From: Solimonas sp040754295
GTDB taxonomy: Bacteria > Pseudomonadota > Gammaproteobacteria > Nevskiales > Nevskiaceae
NCBI GenBank assembly: GCA_040754295.1
Contig: JBFMCQ010000010.1
Coordinates: 19,870-83,869, forward strand
Reading direction: 5' to 3'
Length of the DNA: 64,000 nucleotides
Under the pieces are notes generated by a model that was given only the letters and a program-made list of their open reading frames with translations, made no database searches and was not told the DNA's origin. Shown piece after piece: positions 38,518-45,609 of this stretch (position 1 is its first letter; every line of letters begins with the position of its first letter). Made by a program: the position numbers and the translations under genes.

Positions 38518-38747
38518 TCCCCGCTTTCCCAGCGCGCGAGCTCTTCGTCCTCCATCGGCTCGAAGAAATCGGGGCCGGCGCCGGTCAGCTTGTTCTTGAG
38601 CAGTCCGATCTTAAAGCGGCCTTGCGGGAGGGGAACGATCTTCGCGACCGGGTTCTTGCCCTTGGCGATGATCACTTCCTCGCCGGACAAGGCGGCGTCG
38701 ATCAGTTTCGACAGATGTGTCTTCGCAGCGTGTATCGTGAACTGCAT
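38514..38747 (-). CDS. Phd/YefM-family antitoxin
   Basis: A 77-residue antitoxin. The N-terminal DNA-binding half has FTIHAAKTHLSKLIDAAL and GEEVIIAKGKNPVAKIVPL, the prevent-host-death pattern. The C-terminal half (FFEPMEDEELARWE) is acidic and should bind the VapC toxin. The start at 38747 lies just downstream of a palindromic operator overlapping the -10 of its promoter, so autorepression by the complex is expected. Confidence 0.92.
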   Translation of the reverse strand: MQFTIHAAKTHLSKLIDAALSGEEVIIAKGKNPVAKIVPLPQGRFKIGLLKNKLTGAGPDFFEPMEDEELARWESGE

Positions 38748-38761
38748 GGCCGATGCTCAGT

Positions 38762-38783
38762 TTAGTCGACTGGACTAAGTATA
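38762..38783 (-). promoter_or_regulatory. VapBC-type promoter and palindromic operator
   Basis: A perfect inverted repeat TTAGTC-N5-GACTAA spans 38762-38778. On the minus strand the -10 hexamer TATACT is at 38783-38778, touching the operator, and CTGCCA 17 bp upstream (38806-38801) is a weak -35. This is the layout of an autoregulated toxin-antitoxin operator. Confidence 0.75.
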
Positions 38784-38815
38784 ACGGGACCTGACGGCAA
38801 TGGCAGCAGTCAATG

Positions 38816-39583
38816 CTACTGCGCCGAGCGAAACCGCATGACGATCCGCCGCAGCTGCCGATACCCCTCCACCAGCCGCGGCCCGGGGCGGCCGAGGAAC
38901 TCTTCACTGATCGCGTAGACCCGGCCGTCGCGAACCGCCGGCGTGGACTGCCAGCCCGCGCGCCGCAGGACGACATCGGCGCGGTATTTGTCGACTTTCA
39001 CGCCGCACCAGGACATCGCGATCGCGTCCGGTGGCGCGGCCAGCGCGTCGAGGTCCACGCTCGCGCTCTTGGCATCGGTTTCCAGCGCATTGCGCGCGCC
39101 GGCGCGCTCGATCAGGTCGTGCACCCAGGAGCGGCGCGCGGCGGCGATCACCGGCTTGGGCCACCATTCGACGAGCACGCGCGGCGCATCCGCGCGACGT
39201 GCGACGGCCGGCATCGCGGTGTCCATCTCGTGCGCGAGCTGCTGGCCGCGCTCGGGCACGCCCAAGGCGGCCGCGATCGCCCGGACGCTCGCGAAGACCT
39301 CGTCGAGACTCTGTGGATCGACGACCAGGCAGTGCAGTCCGGCTCGCTGCAGTGCTTCGACGATGCGCTCGTGGCCCGGGACCGTCAGTGAGGTGAGCAC
39401 GAGGTCGGGCCGCAGCGCGGCCACGGCGCCGACGTCGATCGCGAGATCGCGGCCGAGTTGCGGCAGGGCGGCGACGACGTCCGGCGGAAAATCGGAATCG
39501 CTGTCCACGGCGACGAGATTGCCCGCACAGCCGAGCGCGCAGACGATCTCCGTGTTGGAGCAGGTATGGGAGACGACCCGCAC
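38816..39583 (-). CDS. BtuF-like periplasmic-binding fold protein without a signal peptide
   Basis: A 255-residue class III substrate-binding protein of the cobalamin/iron-siderophore group. It has RVVSHTCSNTEIVCALGC, VDVGAVAALRPDLVLTS, and the C-terminal GRVYAISEEFLGRPGPRLVEG, all BtuF-like. The N-terminus starts straight at the first strand (MRVVSHTCS), so no export signal is visible and it may be cytoplasmic or annotated without one. No BtuC/D neighbours. It follows the SRPBCC gene by 16 bp on the same strand. Ligand uncertain. Confidence 0.8.
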   Translation of the reverse strand: MRVVSHTCSNTEIVCALGCAGNLVAVDSDSDFPPDVVAALPQLGRDLAIDVGAVAALRPDLVLTSLTVPGHERIVEALQRAGLHCLVVDPQSLDEVFASVRAIAAALGVPERGQQLAHEMDTAMPAVARRADAPRVLVEWWPKPVIAAARRSWVHDLIERAGARNALETDAKSASVDLDALAAPPDAIAMSWCGVKVDKYRADVVLRRAGWQSTPAVRDGRVYAISEEFLGRPGPRLVEGYRQLRRIVMRFRSAQ

Positions 39584-39599
39584 GACCCGGGCCCTTCCT

Positions 39600-40034
39600 T
39601 CAGTGCGCGCTTTCCAGCTGCGCCAGCACGCGCGGACTGTTGCGCGCCCAGGCGTGGCGCAGTGCGATGGCGAGCAGCCTGCCGATCAGCGGCAGCTTGC
39701 CGTCGAAGCGGATCACGTAATCGATCTCGGTGGCGCCGTCGGCCGCGCGAAAATCGATGGTGCCGAGATGGTTCTTGATCGGACCGCCGCGCGTGACCGT
39801 GTACGCGATGCGCCGGTTGGGCTCGAAGGTGACGATCGTCTCCTCGAAGGCCAGCGGGCCGGAGCCGATGCGGCGCACCGAGCCGACGCCGTTGGGGTCG
39901 CCGGTGCCTTCCTTGATGCGCCGGCAGCGGCCGCCGAGCAGGCGGACGAAGCGCTCGTGATCGGCACAGAACGCGAAGACGGATTCGAGCGGCGCGTTGA
40001 CGCGCGCCTGCAGGCGGACTTCTTCTCGGGGCAT
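39600..40034 (-). CDS. SRPBCC (START/Bet v1-like) family protein
   Basis: A 144-residue soluble protein with the helix-grip fold pattern: LQARVNAPLESVFAFCADHERF at the N-terminus, VGSVRRIGSGPLAFEETIVTF and TEIDYVIRFDGKLPLIGRLL. Related to polyketide cyclase/dehydrase-like proteins that bind hydrophobic ligands; function unknown. ATG 40034 gives MPREEVRLQAR. It is divergent from rnpB, with 64 bp between starts, and in operon with the BtuF-like gene. Confidence 0.85.
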   Translation of the reverse strand: MPREEVRLQARVNAPLESVFAFCADHERFVRLLGGRCRRIKEGTGDPNGVGSVRRIGSGPLAFEETIVTFEPNRRIAYTVTRGGPIKNHLGTIDFRAADGATEIDYVIRFDGKLPLIGRLLAIALRHAWARNSPRVLAQLESAH

Positions 40035-40085
40035 TGGCACTCGCCGTTTGGGTGGGGCAGCGCGGCAAAGACACTGCGTATCGGA

Positions 40086-40091
40086 GATAAT
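40086..40091 (+). promoter_or_regulatory. -10 element of rnpB
   Basis: GATAAT ends 7 nt before the first base of the predicted P1 helix of RNase P RNA (40098/40099), the expected distance to the transcription start. A good -35 is not seen. Confidence 0.5.
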
Positions 40092-40097
40092 ACGCGC

Positions 40098-40480
40098 CGG
40101 AGTCGGCCGGACAACCGCTGCCGCGCCTTGCGCGGGGGAGGAAAGTCCGGGCTCCACAGGGCACGGTGCCAGGTAACGCCTGGGCGGCGCGAGCCGACGG
40201 AAAGTGCAACAGAGAGCAGACCGCCGATGGCCGCGCTGCGGCACAGGCAAGGGTGAAACGGTGCGGTAAGAGCGCACCGCGAGTCCGGCAACGGACCGGC
40301 ACGGCAAACCCCACCGGGAGCAAGACCAAATAGGGAAGGAGCGCGCGCAAGCGCGCGACGCGCGGCCCGCGCGCCTTCCGGGTAGGTTGCTGGAACGTGG
40401 CGGCGACGTCGCGTCTAGAGGAATGGTTGTCGGGGTGCGCAAGCACCCGCACAGAACCCGGCTTACAGGCCGACTCCGCC
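40098..40480 (+). ncRNA. rnpB: RNase P RNA, bacterial type A
   Basis: The catalytic RNA that matures tRNA 5' ends. Helix P1 is formed by GGAGTCGGCC (40099-40108) and GGCCGACTCC (40468-40477). Conserved core elements appear in order: GAGGAAAGTCCGGGCTCC, GTGCCAGGTAACGCCTGGG, AGTGCAACAGAGAGCAGACC, AGGGTGAAACGGTGCGGTAA, GAGCGCACCGCG and ACAGAACCCGGCTTA. The long GC hairpin in the middle (around 40340-40380) is a type A variable arm. It lies directly upstream of mraZ, as in xanthomonads. Confidence 0.97.
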
Positions 40481-40601
40481 TTCTTCTGCGATTTTGCTTT
40501 AACAGTCCACCTTAATTCATTGTTTTCCAAGCATATAGTGCGGTCGTTCAGCGACCGCTCATAAGGTCCTGTTTTCCCAAAGTTTTTGCCCGATCAGCGG
40601 C

Positions 40602-40630
40602 TTGCGGCTCCACATGCGCTGGCGTATAGT
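40602..40630 (+). promoter_or_regulatory. mraZ (dcw) promoter
   Basis: TTGCGG (40602-40607), a 17-bp spacer and TATAGT (40625-40630) make a good sigma70 promoter for the whole dcw cluster. The predicted start, near 40637, coincides with the first MraZ repeat. Confidence 0.7.
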
Positions 40631-40636
40631 GCCCGC

Positions 40637-40660
40637 GTGGTGGAAAGTGGGAGAAAGTGG
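40637..40660 (+). promoter_or_regulatory. MraZ-binding repeats
   Basis: GTGG occurs at 40637, 40647 and 40657 with an exact 10-bp period, within TGGAAAGTGG and GAGAAAGTGG. Direct GTGGG-type repeats on one helix face just downstream of the promoter are the known operator of the MraZ regulator, encoded 20 bp later, so autorepression of the dcw cluster is expected. Confidence 0.8.
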
Positions 40661-40680
40661 GGAACAGGCCCCAGTCGCGC

Positions 40681-41121
40681 ATGTTCAAGGGAACGCATCA
40701 CCTCGCGGTGGATGACAAGGGTCGCCTGGCGATCCCGGCGCGCTTTCGCCAGTCGCTGGCCGAGCAGTGCGATTCGCAGCTGGTGATCACGATCGGGCCC
40801 AATCCCTGCCTCGAGATCTATCCGCTGCCCGAGTTCGAGCGCATCGTGCGCGACATCGAAGCCATGGAAGACCGCATCCAGGCGGAAACGCTCAAGCAGT
40901 GGTTCATCGGCTTTGCCGTCGATGCCGAAATCGACAAGCAGGGTCGCGTGCTGCTGCCGCCGATGCTGCGCAAGCGCGCGCAGCTCGACGGCGCCGCCGT
41001 GCTGATGGGGCAGAACACCCGCTTCGATCTCTGGTCGGAACAAGAATGGCAGCAGCGTTTCGGCGAGAGCATCGATCAGAAGCCTTCGCTACTCGACGCG
41101 TTCCGGACGATCCGCAGGTGA
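40681..41121 (+). CDS. mraZ: Transcriptional regulator MraZ
   Basis: A 146-residue DNA-binding protein with two AbrB-like MraZ halves: FKGTHHLAVDDKGRLAIPARFR and AVDAEIDKQGRVLLPPMLRKRAQL, both with the conserved DxxGR. It represses its own operon through GTGG repeats present upstream. ATG 40681 is chosen because it gives the family start MFKG; GTG 40657 would overlap the operator. It is followed by rsmH after 9 bp. Confidence 0.96.
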   Translation: MFKGTHHLAVDDKGRLAIPARFRQSLAEQCDSQLVITIGPNPCLEIYPLPEFERIVRDIEAMEDRIQAETLKQWFIGFAVDAEIDKQGRVLLPPMLRKRAQLDGAAVLMGQNTRFDLWSEQEWQQRFGESIDQKPSLLDAFRTIRR

Positions 41122-41130
41122 GGTGTGCAC

Positions 41131-42066
41131 ATGTCCTTCGACGGCACGCCCATCCCTCGCCGCGCTGGGTCTGACGGCTCCATGGCGCTCCATCGACCGG
41201 TCATGCTCGAGGCAGCGGTGGCCGGTCTGGCTCCGCGGCCGGCCGGCATCTATGTCGACTGCACCTACGGACGCGGCGGGCACAGCGCGGCGATTCTCGA
41301 GCGCCTCGGCGGCAGCGGCACGCTGCATGCGCTCGACCAGGACCCGGAGGCCGTCGCCGACGCGCGCGCGCGCTTCGCCGGCGTGCCCGGCTTCATCATC
41401 CACGCCCGCAACTTTGGCGCACTCGGCATGCTCGCCGCGGAGCTCGGCATTGTCGGCCGCATCGACGGCGTGCTGATGGATCTCGGCGTGTCGTCGCCGC
41501 AGCTCGACGCCGCCGAGCGCGGCTTCAGCTTCGGCAAGCCGGGCCCGCTGGACATGCGCATGAACCCGGCCGCCGGCGAGTCGGCGGCACAGTGGCTCGC
41601 GCGCGCACCCGAGGCGGAGATCGCCGACGTGCTGTGGCGCTACGGCGAGGAGCGCAACAGCCGGCGCATCGCACGGCGCATCGTGCAGCAGCGCACGAGC
41701 CGGCCGATCACGACCACGGCCGAGCTCGCCGCGCTGATCGCGTCGGTGCCCGGCCCGCGCAGCCGTAGCATCCATCCGGCGACGCGCAGCTTTCAGGCGA
41801 TCCGCATTCACGTCAACCGCGAGCTCGAGATGCTGGAGCAGGGGCTCGCGGCGGCGATCGAGGTGCTCGCGCCCGGCGGGCGGCTCGTCGTCATCAGCTT
41901 CCATTCGATCGAGGACCGGCTGGTCAAGCATCGCCTGCGCGACGCCGCGCGCGCCGAGCCGCCGCGGCTCAAGCTGCTCGGCAAGCAGTTTCCGTCGGCG
42001 CAGGAATGCGCGGACAACCCGCGGGCGCGCAGCGCGGTGCTGCGCATCGCCGAGAAGCTGCCATGA
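41131..42066 (+). CDS. rsmH: 16S rRNA (cytosine(1402)-N4)-methyltransferase
   Basis: A 311-residue SAM methyltransferase acting on C1402 of 16S rRNA. HRPVMLEAAVAGL, the SAM site YVDCTYGRGGHSAAIL, LMDLGVSSPQLDAAERGFSF and VISFHSIEDRLVKHRLRD define the family. ATG 41131 follows GAGG at about 8 nt. The about 20 N-terminal residues before ALHRPVML are longer than in E. coli. It overlaps ftsL by 4 bp. Confidence 0.96.
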   Translation: MSFDGTPIPRRAGSDGSMALHRPVMLEAAVAGLAPRPAGIYVDCTYGRGGHSAAILERLGGSGTLHALDQDPEAVADARARFAGVPGFIIHARNFGALGMLAAELGIVGRIDGVLMDLGVSSPQLDAAERGFSFGKPGPLDMRMNPAAGESAAQWLARAPEAEIADVLWRYGEERNSRRIARRIVQQRTSRPITTTAELAALIASVPGPRSRSIHPATRSFQAIRIHVNRELEMLEQGLAAAIEVLAPGGRLVVISFHSIEDRLVKHRLRDAARAEPPRLKLLGKQFPSAQECADNPRARSAVLRIAEKLP

Positions 42067-42335
42067 AGCGCGGCGCGCTGATGCTGCCGCTGGCGCTCGC
42101 GCTCGCCGTCGTCGTTTCGGCGCTCGCGGTCGTGCGCACCAAGCACGAGAACCGCGCGCTGGTCGCCGAGCTCGAGGCGCTGCGCCAGGAGCGCGAGCGC
42201 CTGGAGATGGAGTGGGCGCAGCTGCAGCTCGAAGAGGCGACGCTGGCGCACAACAACCGCGTCGACAAGTTCGCGCGCGAGCAGCTCGGCATGACCGAGC
42301 CGCGCGATTACGTCATCGTGAGCGGTCGGCCGTGA
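42063..42335 (+). CDS. ftsL: Cell division protein FtsL
   Basis: A 90-residue bitopic inner-membrane protein of the FtsQLB divisome complex. A short cytoplasmic tail, one membrane helix (about 6-24) and a periplasmic coiled coil with heptad leucines (ENRALVAELEALRQERERLEME). The C-terminus has REQLGMTEPRDYVIV, typical of gammaproteobacterial FtsL. Overlaps rsmH and ftsI by 4 bp each. Confidence 0.93.
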   Translation: MKRGALMLPLALALAVVVSALAVVRTKHENRALVAELEALRQERERLEMEWAQLQLEEATLAHNNRVDKFAREQLGMTEPRDYVIVSGRP

Positions 42336-44095
42336 GCGCGGCGATCCGCAACCTGAGCGCCGAGCCCGTCGGCACGTGGCGCAGCCGCTTCGTCGCCGGC
42401 GCGCTCGCGCTCGGCGCGGTCATCGTGCTCGGGCGCGCGTTCCAGCTGCAGGTGCTGGAACGCGACTTCCTGACACGCGAGGGCAACAAGCGCCACATCC
42501 GCACGGTGACGATTCCGGCGCATCGCGGCGCGATCCGCGACCGGCGTGGCGAGCCGCTGGCGCTGTCGGCGCCGGTGGAGACGATCTGGGTGGTGCCGTC
42601 GGCGCTGCTCGAATCGCCGCCGCACGTCACCGCGCTCGCCAAGCTGCTCGACCGCCGGCCCTCGGAGCTGGAGCGCTTTTTGCGCGCGCGCATCGACCGC
42701 AAGTTCGTCTACGTCAGCGATCCGCTGTCGCCGGCCGAGGCCAAGCGCATTCTGTCGCTCGACGCGCCGGGCGTGTTCTCGGAGCCGTCGTATGCGCGCT
42801 ACTACCCGGCCGGCGAGATCGCCGGCCAGATCGTCGGCTTCACCGGCCGCGACGGCGACGGGCTGGAGGGCATCGAGCGCGCCCAGGAGACGGTGCTCGC
42901 CGGCCGCGCCGGCGAGCGCAGCGTGATCCGCGACCGTCAGGGCCGCGTCGTCGAGGACGCGCTGGAGTTCCGCGAAGCCGTGCCCGGCGAGACGGTGACG
43001 CTGACGATCGACCTGCGCATCCAGTATCTCGCCTACCGCGAGCTCAAGGACGCGGTCGCGCAGCACAAGGCGCGCGGCGGCGTGATCGCCGTTGCCGACA
43101 GCACCACCGGCGAGATTCTGGCGATCGCCGCGCAGCCCGGCTTCAACCCGAACAATCGCGGCGAGCGCATGTCCAAGGGGACGCGCAACCGCGCGATCGT
43201 CGATTCCTTCGAGCCGGGCTCGACCGCCAAGCCGCTGCTGGTTGCGCAGGCGCTGGAGCTGGGTATTTACCAACCGACGAGTCTCATCGATACGACGCCG
43301 GGCACGTTCAAGGTCGGCGCACTCACCGTGCGCGACATCCACCCCCAGGGCGTCGTCGATCTGGCCAAGCTGCTGAGCAAGTCGAGCAACGTCGGCGCCG
43401 CCAAGATCGGCATGGCGCTCGGCCCGGAGGCGGTGTGGTCGGGCTATCAGCGCTTCGGCTTCGGCGAGCCGGTCTACACCGGCTTTCCCGGCGAAGCCTC
43501 GCCGGTGCTGCGCCATTACACGGACTGGGGCCAGATCGCGACGGCGACCGCGTCCTACGGCTACGGCTTTTCGCTCAACGCGCTGCATCTGCTGCGCGCC
43601 TACGCGGCGCTCGCCAACGACGGGCTGATGCCGCAGATCAAGCTGGTGCGCGGCGGCCGGCCGCTGCCGCCGCAGCGCGCGGTGTCGGCGGCGACCGCGC
43701 GCGAGGTGCGGCGGATGCTGGAGCAGGTGGTGACGCCGGCGGGCACCGCGCGGCGCGCCGCGATCGCCGGTTACCGCGTCGCCGGCAAGACCGGCACCGT
43801 GCGCAAGGTCGCCGACACCGGCGGCTACGACGGCAACCGTCACCAGTCGCTGTTCGTCGGCATGGTGCCGGCGGAGCATCCGCGGCTGGTCGGACTGGTG
43901 ATGATCGACGAGCCCGGTGCCGAGGGCTACTACGGCGGCCTCGTCGCTGCGCCGGTGTTCTCGCGGGTGATGCAGGACGCCGCGCGGCTGCTGCAGATCT
44001 CGCCGGAGGGCAGCGACGCGCCCGAGCTGGCGCCCGCAATCCCCCGCACGCACGCGGCTGCTGCCCGCGCCCCGGCAGGAGCACCGCGCACATGA
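42332..44095 (+). CDS. ftsI: Septal peptidoglycan transpeptidase FtsI (PBP3)
   Basis: A 587-residue class B penicillin-binding protein cross-linking septal peptidoglycan with FtsW. One N-terminal membrane helix (about 20-40), a pedestal domain with TIPAHRGAIRDRRGEPLA, and the transpeptidase domain with SxxK in FEPGSTAKPL, SxN in LSKSSNVGA and KTGT in VAGKTGTVRK. Start GTG at 42332 overlaps the ftsL stop. The C-terminal tail after the domain is Ala/Pro-rich. Confidence 0.96.
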   Translation: MSAAIRNLSAEPVGTWRSRFVAGALALGAVIVLGRAFQLQVLERDFLTREGNKRHIRTVTIPAHRGAIRDRRGEPLALSAPVETIWVVPSALLESPPHVTALAKLLDRRPSELERFLRARIDRKFVYVSDPLSPAEAKRILSLDAPGVFSEPSYARYYPAGEIAGQIVGFTGRDGDGLEGIERAQETVLAGRAGERSVIRDRQGRVVEDALEFREAVPGETVTLTIDLRIQYLAYRELKDAVAQHKARGGVIAVADSTTGEILAIAAQPGFNPNNRGERMSKGTRNRAIVDSFEPGSTAKPLLVAQALELGIYQPTSLIDTTPGTFKVGALTVRDIHPQGVVDLAKLLSKSSNVGAAKIGMALGPEAVWSGYQRFGFGEPVYTGFPGEASPVLRHYTDWGQIATATASYGYGFSLNALHLLRAYAALANDGLMPQIKLVRGGRPLPPQRAVSAATAREVRRMLEQVVTPAGTARRAAIAGYRVAGKTGTVRKVADTGGYDGNRHQSLFVGMVPAEHPRLVGLVMIDEPGAEGYYGGLVAAPVFSRVMQDAARLLQISPEGSDAPELAPAIPRTHAAAARAPAGAPRT

Positions 44096-45609
44096 CCGCC
44101 GCGCGCTCCCTGCAGACCCTGCTCGCCGGCTTCGGCGTGCCGGCGCCGGACGTCGAAGTCGCCGGCGTCGAGATGGATTCGCGGCGCGTATCGCCGGGTG
44201 ATCTGTTCCTCGCCTGCCGCGGCCGCGCCAGCCACGGTCTGGCGCATCTGGAGCAGGCGCTCGCGCGCGGCGCCGCCGCGGTGGCCTGGGAGCCGGCACC
44301 CGGTTGGGCGCAGCCGGACACCGGCGTGCCGGAGATCGCGGTGCCCGCGTTGTCCACCCGCGCCGGCGAGATCGCTGCGCGCTTCTTCGGCCGGCCGTCG
44401 CAGCAGATGTTCTGCATCGGCGTCACCGGTACCGACGGCAAGACCTCCACCGCCTATCTGATCGCGCAGGCGCTCGACCGGCTCGAGCTCCCCTGCGCCT
44501 ACATCGGCACGATCGGCATCGGCCGCGCCGGTGCGCTGCGCAGCGCGACGCATACGACGCCGGACCCGGTGAGCCTGCAGCGCTGCGTCGCCGAACTGCG
44601 CGACGCCGGTGCGCGCGCGCTGGCGATGGAAGTGTCTTCGCACGCGCTCGCCCAGGAGCGCATCGCCGGCATGCACTTCGACGTCGCCGTGCTGACCAAC
44701 ATCACGCGCGACCACCTCGACTATCACGGCACGGTCGACGACTACGCCGCCGCCAAGCGCAAGCTGTTCGAGCGCGCCGAGCTGTCGTCGATCGTGCTCA
44801 ACCGCGACGACGACTACGGCGCGCGCTGGGCCGCCGCCTTCTCCCGTCTCCCGTCTCCGGCCCTGAGCGTCTACGGCCTCGACGGCGAGCCGCCGCGCGG
44901 CCCGGCCTACGTCATCGGCCGCGATCTGCAGCTGACGCCCTCCGGCATCCGCTTCGCGCTCGACACCTCGTGGGGGCCTGCGCAGCTCGACAGCCGGCTG
45001 CTCGGCCGCTTCAACGCCTACAACCTCATGGCCGCCGCGGCGGTGCTGCTCGCGCGCGGCATCGCGCTCGAGCGCGTCGTGTCTGCGCTGGCGCAGTCGC
45101 GCACGGTGCCGGGGCGCATCGAAGGCTTCCGCGGACCGAAGGCGAAGCCGCTGGTCGTCGTCGACTACGCGCATACGCCGGACGCGCTGCGCCAGATCCT
45201 CGGCGCGCTGCGCGCGCACACGCCGGGCCGCCTGATCTGCGTGTTCGGCTGCGGCGGCGACCGCGACCGCGGCAAGCGCCCGCTGATGGGCGCCGCCGCC
45301 GCCGAGCTCGCCGACCGCGTCATCGTCACCGACGACAATCCCCGCGGCGAAAAACCTGAATCCATCATTGAGGACATTCTTGCCGGCATCCCCCGCCTCA
45401 CCCCTCACGCCTCACGCCTCACGGTGATCCACGACCGCGCCGAAGCGATCCGCCAGGCCGTGGCCACCGCCGGCGAACGGGACGTCGTCGTCGTCGCCGG
45501 CAAGGGCCACGAGCAGACGCAGACCTATGGCACCGAGCCGCGGCCGTTCAGCGACCGCGAATTCGTCGCCGGCCTGATCGGCGCCGCGTATACGGAGCAA
45601 GGAGCATGA
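44092..45609 (+). CDS. murE: UDP-MurNAc-tripeptide synthetase (meso-DAP adding) with repeat-encoded loop
   Basis: A 505-residue cytoplasmic Mur ligase adding meso-diaminopimelate. The ATP loop is GVTGTDGKTSTAYL and the DAP-specific motif DDNPRGEKPES is present. Two heptad arrays lie inside the frame: TCTCCCG units at 44839-44860 coding FSRLPSPA, and CCTCACG units at 45396-45423 coding RLTPHASRLT. The second falls in the variable loop between the DNPR helix and the final strand, where E. coli MurE is about four residues shorter, so it should be tolerated. Overlaps ftsI and murF. Confidence 0.96.
   Translation: MTAARSLQTLLAGFGVPAPDVEVAGVEMDSRRVSPGDLFLACRGRASHGLAHLEQALARGAAAVAWEPAPGWAQPDTGVPEIAVPALSTRAGEIAARFFGRPSQQMFCIGVTGTDGKTSTAYLIAQALDRLELPCAYIGTIGIGRAGALRSATHTTPDPVSLQRCVAELRDAGARALAMEVSSHALAQERIAGMHFDVAVLTNITRDHLDYHGTVDDYAAAKRKLFERAELSSIVLNRDDDYGARWAAAFSRLPSPALSVYGLDGEPPRGPAYVIGRDLQLTPSGIRFALDTSWGPAQLDSRLLGRFNAYNLMAAAAVLLARGIALERVVSALAQSRTVPGRIEGFRGPKAKPLVVVDYAHTPDALRQILGALRAHTPGRLICVFGCGGDRDRGKRPLMGAAAAELADRVIVTDDNPRGEKPESIIEDILAGIPRLTPHASRLTVIHDRAEAIRQAVATAGERDVVVVAGKGHEQTQTYGTEPRPFSDREFVAGLIGAAYTEQGA
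44839..44860 (+). repeat. Heptad array, TCTCCCG class, inside murE
   Basis: About three units TCTCCCG, TCTCCCG, TCTCCGG read in frame as FSRLPSPA. No inverted partner was found in murE. Short, so the confidence as a mobile-type repeat is moderate. Confidence 0.55.
45396..45423 (+). repeat. Heptad array, CCTCACG class, inside murE
   Basis: Four heptads CCTCACC, CCTCACG, CCTCACG, CCTCACG, read in frame as RLTPHASRLT. The same class occurs in murD, murB and next to murA. In this orientation no frame contains a stop codon, and the units are almost perfect. Confidence 0.9.
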
